DNA of 64,000 nt, taken from the NCBI RefSeq assembly GCF_000964005.1, contig NZ_JXYP01000022.1:29303-93302 (forward strand), written 5' to 3'. The stretch comes from Williamsia herbipolensis. Its GTDB lineage: Bacteria; Actinomycetota; Actinomycetes; Mycobacteriales; Mycobacteriaceae. Shown one piece after another: positions 1 to 8,443 of this stretch; within the stretch, counting starts at the first letter, position 1; each line of letters begins with the position of its first letter. The translations under genes and the position numbers were made by a program. A model generated the notes under the pieces. The model made no database searches. It saw only the letters and a program-made list of their open reading frames with translations, and was not told the DNA's origin.

Positions 1-237
1 GACCAGATCCTGCGCGAGGCCCTGATGACAGTGGCGTCGGACTGGGCGTTCATGGTGTCGAAGGACTCCGCCGCGGGCTACGCACGCGACCGCGCCCACA
101 AGCACGCCCATGCCACCCGGGAGATCGCCCGCGCGGCGGCCACCGGGCGCGAGCGGCTCGCCGCGCGTCTGGCGCAGGACTGGCACCGCGCCGACACGCT
201 TTTCGGCGGTCTCGACGCCCGGCGGTTGCCCCGATGA
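1..237 (+). CDS. GH57-type 1,4-alpha-glucan branching enzyme, C-terminal fragment (5' end outside window)
   Basis: The window opens inside this gene; 78 codons and the TGA stop remain. The visible peptide, with its aromatic/Lys-rich segment WAFMVSKDSAAGYA and a helical, basic tail ending ARRLPR, matches the C-terminal DUF1957 region of GH57 branching enzymes such as Rv3031. Members of that family make alpha-1,6 branches in glycogen and in methylglucose lipopolysaccharide (family knowledge). The catalytic domain is off the edge, so activity cannot be judged. It lies 28 bp upstream of a glycosyltransferase on the same strand, the order found in mycobacteria, and the two are probably co-transcribed. 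Confidence 0.8.
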   Translation, partial: DQILREALMTVASDWAFMVSKDSAAGYARDRAHKHAHATREIARAAATGRERLAARLAQDWHRADTLFGGLDARRLPR

Positions 238-265
238 CCGTGCACGCGGCGAGCACGAGGTCGCG

Positions 266-1522
266 ATGAGGATCCTGGTCGTCTCGTGGGAGTACCCGCC
301 GGTGGTGGTGGGCGGACTGGGTCGCCACGTCCACCAACTCAGCGTCGCGTTGGCCGCGGCCGGCCACGACGTCGTCGTGCTGACGCGTCGGCCGACCGGA
401 TCCGACGCGGTCAGCCACCCCTCCACCGACGTCGTGGCCGAGGGGGTCCGCGTCATCGCCGCCGCCGAGGACCCACCCGCCTTCGACTTCAGCGACGACA
501 TGATGGCGTGGACACTGGCCATGGGGCACAGCATGATCCGTGCCGGGTTGCGGATCCGGTCCCGCGACGGGGAGGCGTGGCGGCCCGACGTCGTGCACGC
601 CCACGACTGGCTCGTCGCCCATCCCGCGATCGCCCTCGCCGAGTTCTTCGACGTCCCGCTCGTCGCGACCGTCCACGCCACCGAGGCGGGGCGGCACAGC
701 GGGTGGGTCAGCGGGACCATCAACCGTCAGGTGCACTCGGTCGAGTGGTGGCTCGCGCGCGAATCCGACGCTCTGATCACCTGTTCGGCGTCGATGCACG
801 ACGAGGTGACCCGACTGTTCGGGCCCGAGCTCGCCGAGATCCACACCATCCACAACGGGATCGACATCACCACGTGGCCGTACGCGCCGCGCCGTGTCGG
901 CGGTGGACCCCCGACGCTGCTCTACGCCGGTCGTCTCGAGTACGAGAAGGGCATCCAGGACCTCATCGCGGCCCTTCCCCGGATCCGTCGCACCCACCCG
1001 GGGACGACGCTCACCATCGCCGGCGACGGCACCCAGGAGGCGTGGCTGCGCGAGCTGACCCGTCGCCATCGGGTGTCGCGTGCCGTCGCGTTCGCGGGAC
1101 CGGTGGGCCACGACGGGTTGATCACGTTGATGCAGGCGTGCGAGGCCATCGTGCTGCCCAGCCGCTACGAGCCGTTCGGGATCGTGGCCCTGGAGGCCGC
1201 GGCGACCGGCGCCCCCCTCGTGACGTCGACCGCCGGAGGTCTCGGCGAGGCGGTCACCGACGGGCTGACCGGGTCGAGCTTCCGACCGGGCGACATCGCC
1301 GGGTTGGCGACCGCGGTCCGCGCGGTGCTCGACGACCCGGCCGCGGCGCAGCGCCGCGCCCGCAACGCACGTGATCGGCTCACCGAGGAGTTCTCGTGGC
1401 CGCTGATCGCCGAACGCACCGCGGAGGTGCTGACCGGGGCCAAGCGCAGGATCCGTCACAACCTGGGTCGGCCGTCGATTGTGGAACGTCCCCTACCCGA
1501 TCGGGATGTCGAGCAGCCGTAG
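266..1522 (+). CDS. GT4-family alpha-glucosyltransferase (Rv3032-like)
   Basis: A 418-residue GT-B glycosyltransferase. The N-terminus carries the glycogen-synthase-like loop WEYPPVVVGGLGRHV (about residues 8-22). The C-terminal Rossmann domain has the nucleotide-sugar motif YEPFGIVALEA with the two glutamates of the E-x7-E signature near residue 303. The start is the ATG at 266, because the homologous protein begins MRILVVSWEYPP; the open frame further upstream looks unlike the family. By homology to Rv3032 it should extend alpha-1,4-glucan chains for methylglucose lipopolysaccharide and/or glycogen, using the GH57 enzyme just upstream as its branching partner. Cytoplasmic; no signal peptide. 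The exact donor and acceptor are inferred, not shown. Confidence 0.85.
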   Translation: MRILVVSWEYPPVVVGGLGRHVHQLSVALAAAGHDVVVLTRRPTGSDAVSHPSTDVVAEGVRVIAAAEDPPAFDFSDDMMAWTLAMGHSMIRAGLRIRSRDGEAWRPDVVHAHDWLVAHPAIALAEFFDVPLVATVHATEAGRHSGWVSGTINRQVHSVEWWLARESDALITCSASMHDEVTRLFGPELAEIHTIHNGIDITTWPYAPRRVGGGPPTLLYAGRLEYEKGIQDLIAALPRIRRTHPGTTLTIAGDGTQEAWLRELTRRHRVSRAVAFAGPVGHDGLITLMQACEAIVLPSRYEPFGIVALEAAATGAPLVTSTAGGLGEAVTDGLTGSSFRPGDIAGLATAVRAVLDDPAAAQRRARNARDRLTEEFSWPLIAERTAEVLTGAKRRIRHNLGRPSIVERPLPDRDVEQP

Positions 1523-1556
1523 TCGCGCGGCCACCACAGGCGGATAGCCTGCACGC

Positions 1557-2618
1557 ATGGACTTCGACATCGACACCACCTCGCCTGTTCTGGTCACCGG
1601 GGCCACCGGTTACGTCGCCGGGTGGCTGATCTCCGATCTGCTCGACGCCGGGGTGACCGTGCACGCCGCGGTCCGCGACCCCGGCAACGAGCGCAAGACC
1701 GCGCATCTGCGTCGACTCGCCGACAACGCCCCCGGCGAGATCCGTTTCTTCGCATCCGATCTGCTCCGCGACGGCTCCTACGACGAGGCCATGGCCGGGT
1801 GTTCGATCGTTTTCCACACCGCCTCTCCGTTCACCACGGCGGTGAAGGATCCGCAGAAGGAACTCGTCGACCCCGCGGTGGAGGGCACGCGCACGGTGCT
1901 CGAGTCGGCCAACCGCACCGAGTCGGTCCGCCGCGTCGTGCTGACCAGCTCGGTGGCCGCGATCTACACCGATGCCGTCGACTGCGAGCGCGCCGGCGGC
2001 ACCCTCACCGAGGACGACTGGAACACCTCGGCGACCCTCGACTACGAGCCCTACAACCTGTCGAAGACCCTGGCCGAGAAGAAGGCCTGGGAGATCGCCG
2101 AGGCGCAGTCGCGGTGGGATCTGGTGGTGATCAACCCGTCGTTGGTGATCGGGCCCGCGATCGGACCGAACCCCACCTCGGAGAGTTTCGCGATCGTCAG
2201 CCAGCTCGGCAACGGGATGATGGCGTTCGGTGCGCCGCGCATCAAGATCGGCGTCGTCGACGTCCGTGAGGTCGCCGCCGCGCACGTCCGCGCCGCGTTC
2301 GCGCCCGACGCGAAGGGCCGTCACATCCTGTCCGCGGCCGACACCGATCTGCTCGAGATGGGCAAGGCGCTCCTGCCCCGTTTCGGCCGTCGACGTCCGC
2401 TCCCGCGCTTCCCGTTGCCGATCCCGGTGCTGGTGGCCGTCGCCCCGTTCGTGGGTCGCGACCGACGTTTCGTGAAGCGCTGCTCGGGACGGCCGCTGCG
2501 CCTCGACAGCTCGAAGAGTCGTTCCGCGCTGGGGATCTCGTACCGTCCCATGCAGGAGTCGCTGGAGGAGATGTTCGCCTCGATGCTCGACGCGGGTCAG
2601 ATCAAGCTGCTCCGCTGA
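1557..2618 (+). CDS. Extended short-chain dehydrogenase (dihydroflavonol-4-reductase-like)
   Basis: A 353-residue NAD(P)-dependent epimerase/dehydratase-family protein. The Rossmann glycine motif GATGYVAG sits at residues 15-22, and the catalytic YNLSK (Tyr166, Lys170) follows a TSSVAAI strand carrying the active-site Ser. The C-terminal half (residues 200-353) is typical of plant DFR-like reductases. These enzymes reduce aldehydes or ketones, or act on sugar nucleotides; nothing here fixes the substrate. A TAGCCT hexamer ends 6 nt before the ATG, so the mRNA may be leaderless. It converges on the acyltransferase gene, with 28 bp between the stops. Confidence 0.85.
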   Translation: MDFDIDTTSPVLVTGATGYVAGWLISDLLDAGVTVHAAVRDPGNERKTAHLRRLADNAPGEIRFFASDLLRDGSYDEAMAGCSIVFHTASPFTTAVKDPQKELVDPAVEGTRTVLESANRTESVRRVVLTSSVAAIYTDAVDCERAGGTLTEDDWNTSATLDYEPYNLSKTLAEKKAWEIAEAQSRWDLVVINPSLVIGPAIGPNPTSESFAIVSQLGNGMMAFGAPRIKIGVVDVREVAAAHVRAAFAPDAKGRHILSAADTDLLEMGKALLPRFGRRRPLPRFPLPIPVLVAVAPFVGRDRRFVKRCSGRPLRLDSSKSRSALGISYRPMQESLEEMFASMLDAGQIKLLR

Positions 2619-2646
2619 GCGGTCGACGCGGCCGGAAGGAGCCGCT

Positions 2647-3393
2647 CTAGGAGGTGCGGGCCGCGGCCTTCTTGCGTTCGATGTCGGCCAGCGCGCGTTC
2701 GAGTTCGGCGCGTTGCGCCGCCCCCTGCTCCCACGCCTCGGCGCGGTTGCGCACCACCTTCGCCGGCGCACCGACGGCGATGGAGAAGTCGGGGACCACG
2801 CCGCGCACCACGGCGTGCGAGCCGAGCACGCAGCCGCGTCCGACGATGGTGTTGCGCAGCACCGACACCTTCGCCGCGATCCAGGTGTCGGGGCCGATAC
2901 GGACCGGGCCCTTCACGATGCCCTGGTCCTTGATGGGGACGGTGATGTCGTCCATGCGGTGGTCGAAGTCGCAGATGTAGCACCAGTCGGCCACCAGCGT
3001 GGAGGCACCGATCTCGACGTCGAGGTAGGCGTTGACGACGTTGTTCGCCCCGAACACCGCCTTGTCGCCGATCCTCAGCGATCCCTCGTGGCATCGGATG
3101 GAGTTGCCGTCGCCGATGTGGACCCACCGACCGATCTCCATACGGGAGAGTTCGGGTGTCGCGTGGATCTCGACGTTGCGGCCGAGGAACACCATGCCGC
3201 GCAACACGATGTGCGGGTTGGCCATCCGGAAACGCCACAGGCGCACGTATCGCACCAGGTACCAGGGCGTCCACGCGCGGTGGCTGATCACCCAGCGCAG
3301 CGAGTCGAGGGTGAGAAATCGCGTCTGAGCAGGGTCGCGACGCCGTCCGGCGCGTCGTCGCGAACGCAGCGAGGCGTTCCACATGCTCGTCAT
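2647..3393 (-). CDS. Left-handed beta-helix (hexapeptide repeat) acyltransferase (Rv3034c-like)
   Basis: A 248-residue protein. From about residue 60 it shows repeated hexapeptide turns (NVEIHA, MEIGRWVHIGDG, LRIGDKAVFGANN, GRGCVLGSHAVVRG) ending in IAVGAPAKVVRNR, the usual close of a trimeric LbetaH acyltransferase. The N-terminus is Arg-rich with amphipathic WVISHRAWTPWYLVRYVRLWRF, which could touch the membrane. The start at 3393 (MTSMWNASLR) is preferred because the open frame upstream is low-complexity and would run into the divergent promoter region. The M. tuberculosis counterpart lies in the methylated-polysaccharide gene neighbourhood. O-acetylation or acylation of a sugar is an inference; the acyl donor is unknown. 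Confidence 0.83.
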   Translation of the reverse strand: MTSMWNASLRSRRRAGRRRDPAQTRFLTLDSLRWVISHRAWTPWYLVRYVRLWRFRMANPHIVLRGMVFLGRNVEIHATPELSRMEIGRWVHIGDGNSIRCHEGSLRIGDKAVFGANNVVNAYLDVEIGASTLVADWCYICDFDHRMDDITVPIKDQGIVKGPVRIGPDTWIAAKVSVLRNTIVGRGCVLGSHAVVRGVVPDFSIAVGAPAKVVRNRAEAWEQGAAQRAELERALADIERKKAAARTS

Positions 3394-3487
3394 GGGCTCA
3401 CACCCTAACTCCAGGCGTGTCACCGCCTGAGCCGGGGCCGACGCGCCTCGCGATAGGCTCACCGTCGATCGATCAGACAGGAGCACC

Positions 3488-4813
3488 ATGCGACACCCCC
3501 GAACGCGACGGTCCGTCCGGGCCGCGGCAGCGGCCCGTGTCGCAGCGGTGCTCGCCGTCGCCGCGGTCGCCATCAGCTCGTGTTCCGACGGCACCGACGA
3601 CGTGCGGTCGATCCCGAGCGCGGGGTGGTCGAGTTACGGCGGCAACGCCTCGAACTCGAACTTCGCGTACCCGACGTCGCCGAACGATCTCACGTTGTCG
3701 TGGACCAGGCCGACCGGCGGGCCGATCTCGGCGCCGTTGACCATCTCGGGTCGCCAGAATGTCGGTGTCACGTCGCGAACCGACAACGGCTGCAATGTCT
3801 TCGTGCTCGATTCGCGCGCCGGTCGGAAGAACTTCTGCAAGCGGATGACCGCGGGGGTCGAGCTGAACTCGATGCTCGTCGACCAGTACGACAACGTGTA
3901 CCTCGGTGAGGCCGGATTGTTCCTGGCCTACACCGGTAGCGGCGGCATCCGGTGGCGCTTCCCCACCGTCGGTGTGCCCGTGTCGGCGAAGTTCGCCGGG
4001 CCCGGCACGGTGCTGGTCACCACGACCCAGGGTCAGGTGCTGCTGTTGGATTCGCAGACCGGTCAGGCGGTGGCGCCGGGGGTGTCGTTGCGTCCTGACG
4101 CCGACGCGTCGCAGCCGTCGTTCGGTCTCGGCGACTGTGTCTCGGCCGGTCCGAACTGCGCGATCGGGACGAGTCCCGCCGTCGACGAACAGGCACAGCG
4201 GTTCTATCTCAATTTCTGGCCGCAGGGCGCGATCGCCTCGGAGGTGCGGGCGTTGAGCTACAGCGAGGTCAACGGCGACCGCGCGCTGCGCGACAGCTGG
4301 ACGACGCAGATCCCCAGCGGCGTGATCGGGACACCCACGCTGTCTGCCGACCGGAAGACGCTCTACGTGTTCGACCGGCTGGGCAGCATCTACGCCCTCG
4401 ATGCCGCGACCGGGAAGCGCAAGTGGGACTTCTTCATCGGCGGGTACGGCTTCGGCACGATGACGGTCTCACCGGACGGCACCATCGTGCCGACCGGGGT
4501 GATCGGGGCGCCGTTGCGGGCCATCCGCGATCGCGGCGACAAGGCCGAGGCGGCCTGGCAGCGCACCGATCTGCAGACCGTGAGCCTCTCGGCGCTGACG
4601 TCGGCGAAGACGCTGTGGACGGTGGTCCGGGCGGGCGACGACAAGGCCCTGAAACTCCTCGAGGTGTCGGCGACCGACGGCACCACGAAGCGGACCCTCG
4701 ATCTCCCGCAGGCGGTCGGGTTCACGACCGGTGTGGCGGTGTCGTCGTCGGGTCGTGTCGCCACGGCCACCAACCTCGGCGAGGTCTACTTCTTCGACGC
4801 ACCCAAGAGCTGA
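3488..4813 (+). CDS. PQQ-like beta-propeller lipoprotein (Rv3035-like)
   Basis: A 441-residue secreted lipoprotein. It has a basic N-terminus (RHPRTRRSVR), a hydrophobic core at residues 15-29 and a lipobox ISSC with acylated Cys32. The mature part has several blade-like repeats of the form V-L-V-T-T-T-x-G-Q-V-L-L-L-D and TLYVFDRLGSIYALDAATGKRKWDF, typical of PQQ-binding-type propellers such as BamB. These usually act as protein-binding scaffolds; no enzyme residues are evident. AGGAG lies 4 nt before the ATG. It is divergent from the acyltransferase, and its 3' end is only 6 bp from the end of the HNH gene on the other strand. Confidence 0.8.
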   Translation: MRHPRTRRSVRAAAAARVAAVLAVAAVAISSCSDGTDDVRSIPSAGWSSYGGNASNSNFAYPTSPNDLTLSWTRPTGGPISAPLTISGRQNVGVTSRTDNGCNVFVLDSRAGRKNFCKRMTAGVELNSMLVDQYDNVYLGEAGLFLAYTGSGGIRWRFPTVGVPVSAKFAGPGTVLVTTTQGQVLLLDSQTGQAVAPGVSLRPDADASQPSFGLGDCVSAGPNCAIGTSPAVDEQAQRFYLNFWPQGAIASEVRALSYSEVNGDRALRDSWTTQIPSGVIGTPTLSADRKTLYVFDRLGSIYALDAATGKRKWDFFIGGYGFGTMTVSPDGTIVPTGVIGAPLRAIRDRGDKAEAAWQRTDLQTVSLSALTSAKTLWTVVRAGDDKALKLLEVSATDGTTKRTLDLPQAVGFTTGVAVSSSGRVATATNLGEVYFFDAPKS

Positions 4814-4819
4814 CGGCCT

Positions 4820-6334
4820 TCACGCCGCCCAGGTGATCGGCCACCGAGGCCAGACGATGTCGATGCGCGGGGCACGCGGGCGCCGCTCGGCCGCTAGGTG
4901 GGCGAGCTGGTGTTCGATGTCGCTGACCGTCGGTGGTGGTTCGAGGATGTCGGGCGAATCTTGGTGCAGTAGTTCGTCGATCCGGTGTAGATGGTTGGCG
5001 CGGAGCTTTTCGGGTGGGTCGGTGTTGCGTCTCCAGCCATACCGTCCGCGGTCAGGGCCCTCGGTGATCTTCTCGGTCGACCACTGATGCGGTTCGGATC
5101 CGACGGCCCGGTTGTGGCGTCCACAAGCCGGGGCCAGATGTGGCGCGTCCGTGAGTCCGCCGTCGGACCAATCGGCTTCGGCGTGATGCATCTCGGTGTG
5201 CGCGAACGGAACACCGCAGTCGTCTTTACTGCAACCCTTGTACTGCGCGAAGGCCATCAACCGCTGCGCCTGCGACGCCAATCGCTGGGACCGGCCGAAG
5301 AACAGCGGCTCGTTCGTGACATCGCTGAACACAGCGAGATGCGGCTGGGCGTCGGCGGCGAGCTTCACGACATCGCTGATCGGGAGGTCAGAACCGGCGG
5401 CGGTGCGCGCTACACCGGCATGCTCGCGCAGTTGAGCGTCGGTGATGGACACGATGATCTGCGGCGGCAAACCACGATGCGACCCACCGAGCAGGCCACC
5501 GTTCACCGCAGCCTCCAAAAGCGCCTTGAACGCGTCATGGTTCCGCTGACTCTGGCTGCGGTAGTCGCGGTCGGCTGCCTCTTTCAGCAGCTCTGGATCG
5601 GCGTCGCCGTGATCACCCTTCGGTGACTGGTCGTCGTCGGGGTTGTTCATCCCGGGCGCGGCCCACTTCGCCACAACGACGTCGAACAGCGCTCGCGTGA
5701 TCGGATCCAGCGTCGCGGTCAGCTTCGACATCAACTGCGAGTCCTGGCAACCGAGGTTCAGCTTCCGATTCCGTGCCCGGTCGCGGTCGTCGGTCAGTTG
5801 CCCGTCGGGGTCGAGATGCGCCAACAACCGCACACCGGCGGCGCCGATCTCTCTCGGTGTCAACGTGGTCGCGAACTCAGCGAGGGTTTGCTCTGCACGC
5901 GCACGCTGCTCGGCATCGACCGCTGCGGGAATCTTGGCCAACACGTCCAACACAGCGTGGACGTGGTCGGGACCGATGGTGCCGGCGGCCAACTCGCGAG
6001 CCGTGTTCGGGCACACCGGTGGCAGTTTCTCGCCGGTCATCGCGTGCATGGGCTCCAGCGCCTGCACTGCCTGCAGGCGTTTCTTGGGGTGGGTGATGCG
6101 CAGTTTCGTCTGCAGGAACTCGGTGACGGTCACGCATCCCACGGCGCGGTGGGCGTCGCGGTCGGAGACCTCGAGGATCCGCTGGTTACCGATGGACTCG
6201 AATTGGCGGACAACGGTGTGGTGGTCGATCGCCAGTTGTGCGACGGTCTCGTCGTCGTGGGCGTCTGCGGTCTCCGCAGCGATCTCTGCCACGAGAGATT
6301 GCAGGGCAGCGTATTTCGTCACGAGATCGTTCAC
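4820..6334 (-). CDS. DUF222 / HNH endonuclease (REP13E12-type family)
   Basis: A 504-residue protein with an N-terminal alpha-helical DUF222 region (about 1-300) and a C-terminal HNH domain at 368-409. Visible metal and nuclease residues are Cys368, Cys373, the His-His pair in TEMHHAEAD, Cys404 and the final H-N-R. The family is found in many copies in actinobacteria, including the 13E12 repeat genes of M. tuberculosis; its role is not settled, though DNA mobility or DNA-damage functions are suspected. Start is GTG at 6334 with GGGGAGGGGG just upstream. A LexA-like box overlaps a TAGAAT -10 upstream. It interrupts an otherwise Rv3035-Rv3038c-like order, so it was probably acquired. Confidence 0.85.
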   Translation of the reverse strand: MNDLVTKYAALQSLVAEIAAETADAHDDETVAQLAIDHHTVVRQFESIGNQRILEVSDRDAHRAVGCVTVTEFLQTKLRITHPKKRLQAVQALEPMHAMTGEKLPPVCPNTARELAAGTIGPDHVHAVLDVLAKIPAAVDAEQRARAEQTLAEFATTLTPREIGAAGVRLLAHLDPDGQLTDDRDRARNRKLNLGCQDSQLMSKLTATLDPITRALFDVVVAKWAAPGMNNPDDDQSPKGDHGDADPELLKEAADRDYRSQSQRNHDAFKALLEAAVNGGLLGGSHRGLPPQIIVSITDAQLREHAGVARTAAGSDLPISDVVKLAADAQPHLAVFSDVTNEPLFFGRSQRLASQAQRLMAFAQYKGCSKDDCGVPFAHTEMHHAEADWSDGGLTDAPHLAPACGRHNRAVGSEPHQWSTEKITEGPDRGRYGWRRNTDPPEKLRANHLHRIDELLHQDSPDILEPPPTVSDIEHQLAHLAAERRPRAPRIDIVWPRWPITWAA

Positions 6335-6372
6335 GGACCGCCCCCTCCCCAGGTGTGACTGTACGTCTATTC

Positions 6373-6388
6373 TAGCACGTGTGTTCGA
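6373..6388 (-). promoter_or_regulatory. LexA/SOS-box-like operator overlapping the -10 of the DUF222-HNH gene
   Basis: On the minus strand the site reads TCGAACACACGTGCTA. The left half TCGAAC is a perfect match to the mycobacterial SOS box TCGAAC-N4-GTTCGA, and the right half matches 4 of 6. A TAGAAT hexamer (6374-6369, minus strand) overlaps its end, so a bound repressor would occlude the promoter. The -10 lies about 34 nt before the GTG start. LexA control is an inference; some M. tuberculosis 13E12-family genes are known LexA targets. Confidence 0.5.
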
Positions 6389-6462
6389 GGTGTGGAGGAT
6401 TGACTTTGGTGAATAGTGTTAAACGTGAGTGTATTTCGAGTGGGTGGTTGGGTTCTACTGCC

Positions 6463-6560
6463 GCTGACGGTGCGGAAGCCGGACGCCGAGTGTGCGTTGT
6501 TTCGTTGTCGGCGTGCGGTGTGTTGTCAGCACACTCGGCGTCCGTTTCCACACAGTCAGC
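6463..6560. repeat. Long imperfect inverted repeat (about 32-bp arms, 33-nt loop)
   Basis: Left arm 6463-6495 and right arm 6529-6560 are reverse complements apart from a few mismatches and one gap. The inner 16 bp (6480-6495 against 6529-6544) are perfect, built on CGGACGCCGAGTGTGC. The loop is 6496-6528. It lies in the non-coding stretch between the HNH gene promoter and the methyltransferase 3' end. It could end transcription of the methyltransferase or be part of a small repeat element; there is no T-tract. Confidence 0.7.
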
Positions 6561-6676
6561 ATCTCTGGCTCACATCGCGCAGTGATTGCATTTCCGCCGC
6601 CGATTCCACACAGTCAGCATCTCTGGCTCACGTCGCGCAGTGATTGCGTTTCCGCCGCCGATTCCACACAGTCAGC
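6546..6676. repeat. 58-bp direct tandem repeat, 2.3 copies
   Basis: Unit 1 is 6546-6603, unit 2 is 6604-6661, and a 15-bp partial third copy is 6662-6676. Each unit begins TTCCACACAGTCAGC and continues ATCTCTGGCTCAC; units 1 and 2 differ at only two positions. The period is not a multiple of three and no convincing gene runs through it. The first unit overlaps the right arm of the inverted repeat. Together with that repeat it accounts for most of the 347-bp gap 6335-6681, which holds no gene that I can support. Confidence 0.85.
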
Positions 6677-6681
6677 GCAAA

Positions 6682-7647
6682 CTACGCGGGCTTCCGGCCG
6701 GTGATGACGATGTTGTAGAAGAACTTCGGGGGGACGACCTTGCGGAGGACGTTCTCGTCGAGCCAGGTGAGGCGCTTCCAGCCGCCGAACGCGAAACGCG
6801 CCCAGCCCCAGCCGAGCTTCTCCGGCGGCACCGCGGCCTCGAAGGTGCGCACCGGCCACCCGAGCATCGCCGCGGCGAACTCCTCGGTGGTGGTCGACAC
6901 CTCGACCGCACCTGCACTGCGTGAGATCGACTCCAGGCCCGCGGGATCGAAGGTGTGGATGTCGACGACGGCCTCGAGCGCGGCGGCGCGGGAGGACTCG
7001 TCGAGTTCGGCCTGCGGTCGCCGCCACGACTGCAGTGGCCCCAGCTTGGTCACGGTGGTCGTCGCCGCCCAGGTGGCACGACTGAGCCAGCGCGCGTAGA
7101 AATCGCCGATGGTCGACGGCTCACCCGCGAAGATGAAACGCCCACCCGGCTTGAGCACGCGGAGCACCTCGCGCAACGCCTGCTCGACGTCGGGGATGTG
7201 GTGCAGGACAGCGTGTCCCACCACGAGGTCGAAGGTGTCGTCCTCGTAGGGGATGGTCTCGGCGTCGGCGACGCGACCGTCGACATCGAGGCCGAGGTTC
7301 TTCCCGTTGCGCAGCGCGACCTTGACCATGCCCGGCGACAGATCGGTCACCGAGCCGCGCTCGGCGACACCTGACTGCATGAGGTTGAGAAGGAAGAAGC
7401 CGGTGCCGCAACCGAGTTCGAGGGCACGCCCGTAGGGCAGCGACTCGGTGGCGCCGGCGGCGTCGAAACGCCCACGGGCGTAGTCGATGCAGCGCTCGTC
7501 GTAGGAGATCGACCACTTCTCGTCGTAGGTCTCGGCCTCCCAGTCGTGGTAGAGCACCTGGGCGAGTTTGGTGTCGGCGAGTGCGGCCTGGACCTGCTCG
7601 GCCGAGGCGTGGGGATTGGGCGCGGGATCGTGCGGGGAGGCGGTCAT
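6682..7647 (-). CDS. SAM-dependent methyltransferase (Rv3038c-like)
   Basis: A 321-residue class I methyltransferase. Motif I LELGCGTGFF is at residues 76-85, the post-I acid lies in VTDLSPGMV, and motif II/III follows in DLVVGHAVLHHI and LRVLKPGGRFIFAGEP (Methyltransf_11 pattern). The C-terminal third is unusual for the superfamily, Trp/Phe-rich (WGWARFAFGGWKRLTW), and may form the substrate lid. It is 7 bp downstream of the crotonase gene, so the pair is one transcript as in mycobacteria. The substrate is not known; a lipid or polysaccharide acceptor is a guess from the neighbourhood. Confidence 0.82.
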   Translation of the reverse strand: MTASPHDPAPNPHASAEQVQAALADTKLAQVLYHDWEAETYDEKWSISYDERCIDYARGRFDAAGATESLPYGRALELGCGTGFFLLNLMQSGVAERGSVTDLSPGMVKVALRNGKNLGLDVDGRVADAETIPYEDDTFDLVVGHAVLHHIPDVEQALREVLRVLKPGGRFIFAGEPSTIGDFYARWLSRATWAATTTVTKLGPLQSWRRPQAELDESSRAAALEAVVDIHTFDPAGLESISRSAGAVEVSTTTEEFAAAMLGWPVRTFEAAVPPEKLGWGWARFAFGGWKRLTWLDENVLRKVVPPKFFYNIVITGRKPA

Positions 7648-7654
7648 CTGCGGC

Positions 7655-8443
7655 TCACTTACCGGTGAAGGAGGCCTTGCCCGGCCCGTTGTCGACGAAC
7701 GATTTCATGCCGATGGCGCGATCCTCGGTGGCGAACAGCGAGGCGAACAGGTGCGCCTCGATCTTGAGTCCGGTGTCGAGGTCGGTGTCGAGGCCCTCGT
7801 CGATGGCGGCCTTCGCCGCGGCGAGCGCGACGCTCGCTGCTCCTGCGAACTTGGATGCCCACGCGAGTGCGGCGTTGTAGACCTCGTCGGGTGCGACGAC
7901 CTCGTCGACCAGACCGATCTGTAGCGCCTCCTCGGCGCCGACGAAACGACCGGTGAACACCATGTCCTTGGCGCGGGGCGCGCCGATGAGACGCGCGAGC
8001 CGCTGCGTACCGCCGCCGCCGGGGATCACACCCAGCAGGATCTCGGGCACGCCGAGCTTGGCGTTGTCGCCGGCGATGCGGCGATCGGCGCCGAGGGCGA
8101 CCTCGAGTCCACCGCCGAGGGCGTATCCGGTGATGGCCGCGACGGTCGGCTTGGGGATCGAGGCGATCGCGCCGAGGCCCGACTGCAGCCGTCCGGCGAC
8201 CTTGCTCATCTCGGCGAACGTCATGTCGTTCATCTCTTTGATGTCGGCGCCGGCGGCGAGCACCTTCGGCCCGCCGTAGACGACGACGGCCTTGATCGCG
8301 TCGTCCTCGGTCGCGGCGAGCGCGGCGTCGGCGAGCTCCTGCTGGACCTGCCGGTTGAGGGCGTTCATCGGCGGCCGGTTCAGCAGGATCGTCCCGACTC
8401 CGGGGTGATCGGCGCTGGTCTCGAGGGTGACGAATTCAGGCAT
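7655..8443 (-). CDS. Enoyl-CoA hydratase/isomerase (EchA17-like crotonase)
   Basis: A 262-residue crotonase. The oxyanion-hole segments are AAGADIKEM and ITGYALGGGLEVALGADRRIA, and KLGVPEILLGVIPGGGGTQRLARLIG carries the conserved catalytic Glu region of enoyl-CoA hydratases. The length equals the usual single-domain family, with no signal peptide. It should hydrate trans-2-enoyl-CoA in fatty-acid or amino-acid catabolism. It heads a two-gene operon with the methyltransferase and is divergent from the esterase gene. Which chain length it prefers cannot be read from the sequence. Confidence 0.88.
   Translation of the reverse strand: MPEFVTLETSADHPGVGTILLNRPPMNALNRQVQQELADAALAATEDDAIKAVVVYGGPKVLAAGADIKEMNDMTFAEMSKVAGRLQSGLGAIASIPKPTVAAITGYALGGGLEVALGADRRIAGDNAKLGVPEILLGVIPGGGGTQRLARLIGAPRAKDMVFTGRFVGAEEALQIGLVDEVVAPDEVYNAALAWASKFAGAASVALAAAKAAIDEGLDTDLDTGLKIEAHLFASLFATEDRAIGMKSFVDNGPGKASFTGK

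Noticed and set aside
6546..6676. CRISPR-like array
   Set aside because: Only 2.3 nearly identical head-to-tail units without unique spacers; no cas genes nearby. It is a plain tandem repeat.
6379..6704. Small plus-strand reading frames in the repeat region
   Set aside because: They overlap each other in different frames, lack ribosome sites and consist of the repeat itself; no sign of coding.
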